64,000 nucleotides of DNA from contig CM036618.1 of assembly GCA_020746105.1 (NCBI GenBank), positions 496,001 through 560,000 of the forward strand, written 5' to 3'. Made by a program: the position numbers and the translations under genes. Position 1 is the first letter of the stretch, and every line of letters begins with the position of its first letter. The notes under the pieces are model-generated. The model saw only the letters and a program-made list of their open reading frames with translations, ran no database searches and was not told the origin of the DNA. The DNA comes from Trogon surrucura (taxonomy: Eukaryota > Chordata > Aves > Trogoniformes > Trogonidae). Positions 57,161 to 64,000 of the stretch are shown here, in pieces.

Positions 57161-57274
57161 CTTCTAATTACCACAAATTCTAATTTTCACAAGTTCTAAT
57201 TACCACAAATTCTAATTTGCACAAGTTCTAATTCTCACAAGTTCTAATTTTCACAAGTTCTAATTTTCACAAAT
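57161..57274. repeat. AT-rich tandem repeat, 16-bp unit, 7 copies
   Basis: Unit aagttctaattttcac with taccac/ttgcac/tctcac variants. It ends in aaataaagcacatt. Confidence 0.95.
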
Positions 57275-57814
57275 AAAGCACATTAAAACGAGAAGGTGTG
57301 CAAATAAAAAAAAAAAAGAACATCTACAAGATAAAACCCAAGAAATGTTCTTGCTGGGCATGAAGGGGATGGAGGATCTGTTCAGAACATAAACCCAACC
57401 CCTTCAGCCTGTTCTGAAGCACGTGAGGACAAATAAGCTTATTCCCCCCCGTAAGTCAAAAGCAAGTGTCACTGCGATGCTGCTGCCCAGAGCTCTGTTA
57501 AAAATGGTAGCGGCTCAGAAGTTGGAACTTGGCACACACGTCCTTCTCAGTGAAGGCAGGACTTGGAAGACAAGAAACCGAACAAACTCCTGCCTGTTTC
57601 TCGCCCTGCGATCCAAACGGTGATTAAGTACCGAGGAATGCGATTCAGGGACGGCATGAATGGAGCGGGGCTCTGCAGAGAGCGCTCTGCCTCCTGGCCG
57701 CGGCCGCTTCACGGGGCGGCGGGAGCGTCGGAAAAACCACACTTCTCCCTGACAACCTCCTCAGCTGCTATTTTGGAAAACAGCTCTGGTTACTACAATT
57801 CAGGATTGAAAACA
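57275..57814. other. Intron, single-copy
   Basis: An A-run at 57307-57319 is the only simple tract. No exon recognised. Confidence 0.4.
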
Positions 57815-58450
57815 CAGAATCGTGGAATCGTTTAGTTTGGAAAACACCTTCGCGATCGCCAAGTCCAAATGTTGCTACAGTAATGCCAAGGCCACCACTG
57901 ACCCATGGCCTGAGCTCCACATCTGCTCGGCTCTGAGACCCCTCCAGGGGTGGGGACTCCACCACCGCCCTGGGCAGTCTGTTCCAATGCTGATGACACT
58001 TTTTCTGAAGAAATTTTCCCTAATACCCAACCTGAGCCTCCCCTGGAGCACCTTGAGGCCATTTCCTCTCATCCTATCGCTTGTTCCTTGGTTGAACAGA
58101 CCCATCCCGATGTCTGTGCCCCCTCCTGCCAGGGAGCTGCAGAGAGCGAGAAGGTCTCCCCTCAGCCTCCTCTTCTCCAGCTCAACAGCCCCAGGGCCCT
58201 CAGCCGCTCCTCCCCACACTTGGGCTCCAGACCCTGCCCCAGCTCCGCTGCCCTTCTCTGGACACGCTCCAGCCCCTCCAGCTCCTTCTTGTCGGGAGGG
58301 GCCCAGAACTGACCCCGGGGCTCGAGGTGACGAGTGCAGGGGCCAGTCCCTACCCTGGCCCTGCTGGCCACACCAGGGCTGGCCCAGGCCAGGCTCCCGT
58401 TGGCCTTCTTGGCCACCTGGGCACACTAATCCTGATGCTCACCCATGGCT
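57815..58450 (-). mobile_element. CR1 LINE, group Q, 635 bp
   Basis: Tail cacagaatcgtggaatcg, body near-identical to 16335-16825, then further upstream sequence (gacgagtgcaggggccag, ggccttcttggccacctgg) not present in that copy. Confidence 0.94.
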
Positions 58451-59299
58451 ATTCCCTGCCAAACCCTCCTCCTCGTCTCCGGAAAAGTCATCTGCTAGGG
58501 CCAGAGTTGCCAGCTCGAGAGCCAGGTAAAGTCTTCTTCACCTCCCACACCTAATGCCACCACAGACCCAGTCTTCCTTTCCAAAATGTCCAACGGCAGA
58601 CAAACTCCACAGGTGTGGAGGTCTGGTTCCCTACAGGACTTCAAGCCTTTAACACCTCGATGTCTCTCTCAGGAGCCTTTCTAGGTTCGGTATCCCCCAG
58701 GAGGCCCATCGACACGGCTCTTGGTGAGGGGGCACCAACTCAAAGCTTATTCTAAAGTTATGCCTGTCTAGATCAGTGAGTTGAGCCACAGGTAGGAGTG
58801 TTTCTGGCACTGCCACAAGACAACTTGCAGTATCCAAGTGTCAGAAGGCTCCCTGGCAGGGCTGGGACACCTCAGCTCGCGCATTCCCCGGCAGTTCCCA
58901 AGCCCACCGCTCCCAACGCCGCAGCGTGGGAGGTTGAGCAAACCTGCCAGCACAGGGCAGGCGTCTTCAGGCCAGCTGCCCTCAGCCTCAGAGACCTGTC
59001 CCACGTGCATTTACCAGCACGGACGGAGCCTGCACATCACACAACTTGTCAGCTCAACCAGAGAACGCCAGCGGCGGGGTAACCAGATTCGGTCCTTTCC
59101 TCAAATTTATCCCAAATGGGCACTTCTGTCTCATTCCATACGATGCTACTTGGGCTGTAGCATTCTCCTACCCTCCAGAAGGTGGTCTTCTGCTTACTGC
59201 AGAAAAGTTTGTCAGTTATGAGTATAAATGAATGTCACCCAAGCAAGTTGGGTCATGTTGGTTCTATAACCCATCAATGCTGAGGGGTTGTTGATCATC
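58451..59299. other. Intron, single-copy
   Basis: No exon or repeat family recognised. Confidence 0.4.
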
Positions 59300-59545
59300 C
59301 GACTGGGTAAGGTTGGAAGGGACCTTGAAGGTCATCTCGTTCCAACCCCCTGCCCTGGGCAGGGACACCTCTCTCCCACCAGCCCAAGTTGCCCCAAGCC
59401 CCGTCCAACCTGGCCTTGAACCCTTCCAGGGATGGGGCATCCACATCCTCCCTGGGCAGCCTTGCCAGTGCCTCACCCTCCTCACAGGGAAGAATTTCTT
59501 CCTTAGATCAAATCTAAGCCCACCCTCTTGCAGTTGAGGCATTAG
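59300..59545 (-). mobile_element. CR1 LINE, sister of 34383-34790
   Basis: ggtaaggttggaagggacc, gtcatctcgttccaacccc and ccttgaacccttccagggat are shared almost base for base with the copy at 34400-34620. The tail 8-mers are missing here. Confidence 0.93.
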
Positions 59546-60615
59546 GAGGAATTCTTCAGAGTTTTGTTAAAGCGTGTCAGTATGTGACGGTGGGAGTGAC
59601 TCAGACAGGCAGCAGTGACCCATCCGGAGAGCTGCAGAGGACCTTCAGCTGATGTCAAAAAGCAGAACTGAACAGCGCTCGGGTATCAACACCATGAGAC
59701 CTCTTCACAGGGCTCCTCAAGGTTAGGAATTCCCCACTCACAGGTTTCTACATCTCCAAGGAAAGGATGCAGGTACCATCCCAGCTTGTCTGGGCTCAGC
59801 TTTGCGGCAGCCGTTGGTTAAGAAGGTTCACCTCATCGTGCGCTGCCGCCCCGGCGCTTCCCCAGCCGGCTGAAAAGCATCATTTATATACTTTGAGGCT
59901 GAGTGGTGAGAGGAAAATGGAAACTCTTGACTCTCTCTCCATGGGGTTAAGGAGCAACCCAGCCCTGATTTCCATGACTTCACGAGGACTGTTGGGTGAG
60001 AGCGTGCCCACTTCTTCTGACTGGTAATGTAACCGAGGAACTCACGAGCCCAGTCTGCTCTGCTGTATCGTGTGGTTCCCACCGTCTTCTGAAAGGCAAA
60101 GATTTCCATTGCAGTGTTTAAACACTCCCCGGTGAGCTCCTCTGCTGAGAAGCCAATCCTGTGCCTGTTTGGCATTAGAGAGGTTCTCTTCTGCTGGAGC
60201 ACGAGCGCTTGACACTCTTCTGGATTGGCTGTAGGGGTTACGCGACACGCCAGAGACACCACCCATGTGAAGTACATCTCTGCGAATTCCTTTAACGTTC
60301 TTCTGAATATTGAACAGCACAGCCCCAATGGCTGTTTGTTTGACTACAAAACAAAGAGCTTTTAATATTTAGCAGATTACTCGAGCCTCTCACCAGCTGT
60401 GACATGGAAATGGTCCTGTTGTAAATTAGGAACTGCGCTGGCAAAGATCTTTACTAGCTGGGACACAACAACCCCAGCAGTAGTAGAGAAGAGCGTGGTG
60501 GACGATGAATACCATGTGGCTTGGTACTCTCAGAATAGTATCCCCACACAATGTGCTGTTCCTCAAGGGTGCGACCAGGGCTGGCCCCACTAATTCCAGG
60601 GGGTGGTCCTGCGAA
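59546..60615. other. Intron, single-copy
   Basis: A minus open frame of 166 codons (59828-60328, MGLCCSIFRRTLKEF...) is the longest in this stretch. I do not recognise it, and the lower GC content makes it slightly less expected than those elsewhere. Confidence 0.4.
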
Positions 60616-60741
60616 GGGAAAGACAGGACGGAAACTTTCCACATCTTGGTGGGAGATCAGCTCTGACCACAGGGCTCAGGGAAAGACAGGACGGAAACTT
60701 TCCACGTCTTGGTGGGAGATCAGCTCTGACCACAGGGCTCA
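60616..60741. repeat. 63-bp tandem duplication
   Basis: 60616-60678 and 60679-60741 are two head-to-tail copies (start gggaaagacaggacgg) differing at a single base (cacatc versus cacgtc). 63 is a multiple of 3, so a chance frame repeats 21 residues twice. Confidence 0.97.
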
Positions 60742-61125
60742 GGAGCTATTGGACGTTCCTGTAAACGGCAGGATGAGGAACAGTGGCTCTCTGCTGACAC
60801 AAACCCCTTAGAGCTTGCCCTCATTTTCTGACCAAGAGGCACAGGAGCTTCTAGGCCTTCTGAGGACAGTTTTGTACTGGAGTGTGGGTCTGAGCCGGCA
60901 CTAGTCTTTTGCTGGAGATGAAAGGCAGATGTCAGTCTTCTGTAGGCACTTGGTGGCAACCTCAGTAGCTGAGCAACTTCTGACTGGCCTCCCAGGAGCA
61001 GCAACGATCTCTACTCAACGCTTAAGACACGCAATCACTCTGGCTGCAAATACGTGACCAAACTGTCCCACCCGGTCTTGCTGCACTAGGTGGAATGTTG
61101 GCTCATAATGACAATCAAGACACTC
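60742..61125. other. Intron, single-copy
   Basis: Nothing recognised. Confidence 0.4.
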
Positions 61126-61297
61126 AAAATCACAGAATCACAGAAACACAGACTGTTCAGGGAAGGGACCTCTAGAGGCCATCCAGTGCCACCCCCTGCC
61201 AGAGCAGGGTCACCCAGGGCAGCCACACAGGAACGCGTCCAGGCGGGTTGGAAAGTCTCCAGAGCAGGAGACTCCACAACCTCTCTGGGCAGCCACA
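61126..61297 (-). mobile_element. CR1 LINE, group T, 3' 170 bp
   Basis: Tail aatcacagaatcacag, then gaagggacctctagaggcc, ggcgggttggaaagtctcc and ctctctgggcagcca. Confidence 0.95.
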
Positions 61298-62189
61298 CCG
61301 ACCTGGGCACCTACAGCCCTGGCAGACGCTGTACGTTGTCTCAGCTAAACGCAGGATGAGCAGGATGGCTTTCCATTCAGCCATTTCTCTTCTATTCAGT
61401 TGTTTCCAAGTGACTTTCTTGAACAGAGCCAAGCAGGCTGATCCTCTCCCACCCACCTCTGCACATCTTGCCAGCAACGTGGAGAAAGCAGCAGGGACCT
61501 GCGGTCTTAAAAGGCGAAGGGAAGTCAGAGATTCCTCACGTGGACGCCGACGTTACCGCTCCTGACGTGCGGTCCTGCAGCAGCGATTGTTACGCTGCCT
61601 GGCGCGTACATGGAAATTCATGAAGGCACCACACAACCAATCCATCTCGCCAAGGGTTGAGAGGGTCGCCACTTTGGATCACTAAGACACTTGGGGCTTC
61701 TCTTCCACAGGACCCTGAAGGTGCTCCACGTCTCTCCTCATACGTGGCCCTGTTGTTTCTGGACTAGTCTGTAGACCTTTGTGAGGAACTAACCAGGCTG
61801 GGCTCCTCTCCAGCTGCTTTTTCCCAGATGGGTGCCTGTGAACACGGGGACGGGGCTGGCTGCGCACACAGGAGGCTGCTACCCCTTCCTACCTACTGTG
61901 GGGTGCTACACACACACAGAGGAAAGGTGGGACTCCAGACTAGTAGAGGTTCTAAAGGACAGCGGGATGTTTGGTCATAATTTTGAAGCTCTTCAGTTGG
62001 CTGCGTTTCTCCAACTCACACTCCCACAGACCTTTAGCCCTTTCTTCAAGTGTTTCTGTTATTGGGGCACACGGATGACACCATGTCCTGAAGACATCTG
62101 GAAGCCAGTGAATGGTCCCATGAGTTCTTCTGAACTTCACGCTGGACATAGGCCATCACCTCCCTTCCAGAACAGCGTGGGAGATGTAG
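61298..62189. other. Intron, single-copy
   Basis: No exon or repeat family recognised. Confidence 0.4.
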
Positions 62190-63125
62190 GGTTGCTGTCA
62201 GCCACATGCAGCCCAGCTGACGGCCAGTTACCAGTGGTGTGTCCTCAAGGTTCAATACTGGAACCAGTACTGCTTAACTTCTTCAGGAATGACCTAGACG
62301 ACAGGACAGTGTGCACCTCAGCAAGTGGGAGCAGCGGCTGATGCGCCAGATGGTGGTGCTGCCAGTCAGAGGGACCTTGAAATGGGCAGACATGGACCTC
62401 AGCAAGTTGAACACAGGGTGCAAAGTCCTGCTCCCAGAAAAGAATAACCCCATGCATCACGTGGGGATCAACTGGCTGGAAAGGAGTTTGGCAGAAAAGG
62501 GCGTTGGGGTCCTGCAGAGAAGTTGAGCACAAGCCAGCGACGCACCCTTCTAGCAAAGAAAGTCAACAGCAGCCTGGGCTGTGTTGGGAAGAGCAGAGGT
62601 GATATCCTTCCTCTCAGCTCAGCACTGGTGAGGTTGCAGCTGGAGCGCTGGGTCGAGTTCTGGACAACCCAGTACAAGAACGATGTGGAGCAAGGTCAGA
62701 AAGATGGTAAAGGAACCAGCTTATCTGCCGCAGGAGAGGCTGAAGCAGCTGGGACTGTCCAGCGTCAAGAAGAGAAGGCTCAGGAGGATCTTGGCAATGC
62801 ACTCAAATCCCTCACGGAAGCACGTGAAGGGAACAGAGCGAGACCCTCCTCAGTGGTATCTGCTGAAAGGACCAGAGGCAATGGACTGGAAATAAGGGCA
62901 CAAATGGAAATAGAGGAAATTCCATTTAAAAAATAAAGAAAAAGCTTTCTTATGGTGAGGGCTCTGAAGCACTAGAATCAGTTGCCTGGACACGTTGTGG
63001 AGTCTCCATTTTTGGAGATACTCGGAACACGACGGGACAGACTCCGGAGCAGCCTGCTCCAGCTGACCCTGCTTTGAGCACACGGGGTTGGACTAGACCA
63101 TCTCCAGAAACACGTTCCCACCTCA
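62190..63125 (+). mobile_element. Old, long CR1 LINE copy including the end of the reverse transcriptase
   Basis: 62213-62310 translates to VVCPQGSILEPVLLNFFRND, the worn CR1 motif GVPQGSVLGPVLFNIFIND. Then follow internal parts in order: 62400-62470 (caggaccaac-type region gtgcaaagtcctgctccc), 62555-62690 (aagtcaacagcagcctggg), 62740-62790 (aagaagagaaggctcagg) and the 3' end at 63060-63110 (ggggttggactagaccatc). Many changes and gaps make it older than the other copies. Confidence 0.9.
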
Positions 63126-64000
63126 GCTATCCGGTGGTTTCTGTGCGTTTCTCGGTCAAGTGGAGCATCGTATCCTGAGTCTTCCAGCTTTTTCAGGCTT
63201 TCCAGTGAAGAGGAGAGCATTTCAACCTACTTCAGTCTGTGGAAATGTAAGGACGTAAAGTTTCAATTCCCGCAGATCAGCAACGTGCCCTTTGGTTGGT
63301 CACAATCTGCCTTCTTGAGTTCCAGATCCTTTCTGGCTCATTCATCATTGGTTCCAACCGAATGGGACAGCGCAGAGTGCCAGTGTGCTGACATGATTCC
63401 AGCAGCTAGTTTTGGCTCTCCTACCCTCCTACTAACACAGCGTTCCAGCTAAAATTGGGCAAACTCTACCTTCAATCCCATATTTACCCGTATTCCTACA
63501 CCCACAATTCAGAGGAACAGCACAGCGCGGGGAAAACGAGCTCACATCATGCTGCATTTCCACGCAGATGATTATTCCCAGCAATAACACCGGGTAAGAG
63601 GACGACACATGATACAGGACGAATGCAAAGTTACGAACTAGGGGACAGGGACGGTGGCGTTTTGGTTTGTTTTCCTCTCTCGAAGGTGGTTGCCACATGC
63701 TGCAACGTTGTCCCTTCACGAAACCAAAGAATTTCTGCAAGGTGCCTTAGCAAACCCAGGGTTGAATCCAACGGAAGACACACACTTACCACCGTCTTCT
63801 TTTTAAACTGAGGGCAGAACTTGAATTAAAGGCTGTCCAGGAGTCACCAATAGCCAATTTCAGCACATGTAGAACTGACGTGTTTACAGCAACAGGAGTT
63901 ACCCAGAAATACATATTTCCTTACAGAAAATACGTCACCAGAATTTCTAATTCATGTATCCAGCAACCAGTTCCAGCATCTGATAAACAACACGCATAAA
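63126..64000. other. Intron, single-copy, to the end of the window
   Basis: No exon or repeat family recognised. A 102-codon minus frame at 63432-63740 has no known domain. Confidence 0.4.

Noticed and set aside
1-64000. Endogenous retrovirus or other virus-derived copies
   Set aside because: No gag, pol or env motifs and no long terminal repeat pairs recognised; the only reverse-transcriptase motifs are CR1.
1-64000. tRNA, rRNA or other structured RNA genes
   Set aside because: No cloverleaf with internal promoter boxes was found; the strong hairpins present are the palindromes reported above.

Overview
The window is vertebrate nuclear DNA, almost certainly from a bird. About 40 CR1 LINE fragments are scattered through it, many ending in the avian-type tail built from ATTCTATG/ATTCTGTG 8-mers. 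Several CR1 groups have near-identical members, so CR1 was active fairly recently in this lineage. No bacterial-style genes, tRNA, rRNA or CRISPR arrays were seen, and no retroviral proteins or LTR pairs were recognised.

The only gene I can name is the 3' end of DTNB (beta-dystrobrevin), read on the minus strand. Three coding exons match the C-terminus of vertebrate beta-dystrobrevin: 25942-26101, 19691-19780 and 16227-16280. Splice sites and phases fit across all three. A 34-nt exon at 12620-12653 completes the final glycine codon and carries the TAG stop. It has its own 5' splice site, which implies an intron in the 3' UTR. A candidate last exon runs from about 9133 to a poly(A) signal at 7754-7759. 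The exons for the coiled coils, ZZ zinc finger and EF-hand region are not in the window, so 26.1-64 kb is read as upstream intron.

Layout: 1-7.7 kb is GC-rich sequence downstream of DTNB. It holds a 20-bp-unit minisatellite with a ~177-bp higher-order duplication (1-780), a 20-bp minisatellite (2.06-2.46 kb), a CpG-rich block (2.57-4.17 kb), a 1.6-kb minisatellite (5.53-7.16 kb) and a 33-bp perfect palindrome (7253-7321). From 7.7 to 26.1 kb lie the DTNB 3' exons and introns, with a 17-bp minisatellite (10.07-10.60 kb) and many CR1s. The 6.2-kb intron between the first two exons holds a ~700-bp chimeric CR1 unit at each end, in inverted orientation. From 26.1 to 64 kb is presumed intron, with CR1s (several nested), a 24-bp minisatellite, a pyrimidine-rich block, a 16-bp AT-rich array and a 63-bp tandem duplication.

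The most unusual material is the inverted pair of chimeric CR1 units, each with a 35-36 bp foldback at its core, two unrelated perfect foldbacks, the stop-codon mini-exon, and CR1 copies lying within tens of bases of DTNB splice sites. Protein comparisons are from memory and CR1 borders are by eye, good to roughly 10-20 bp.
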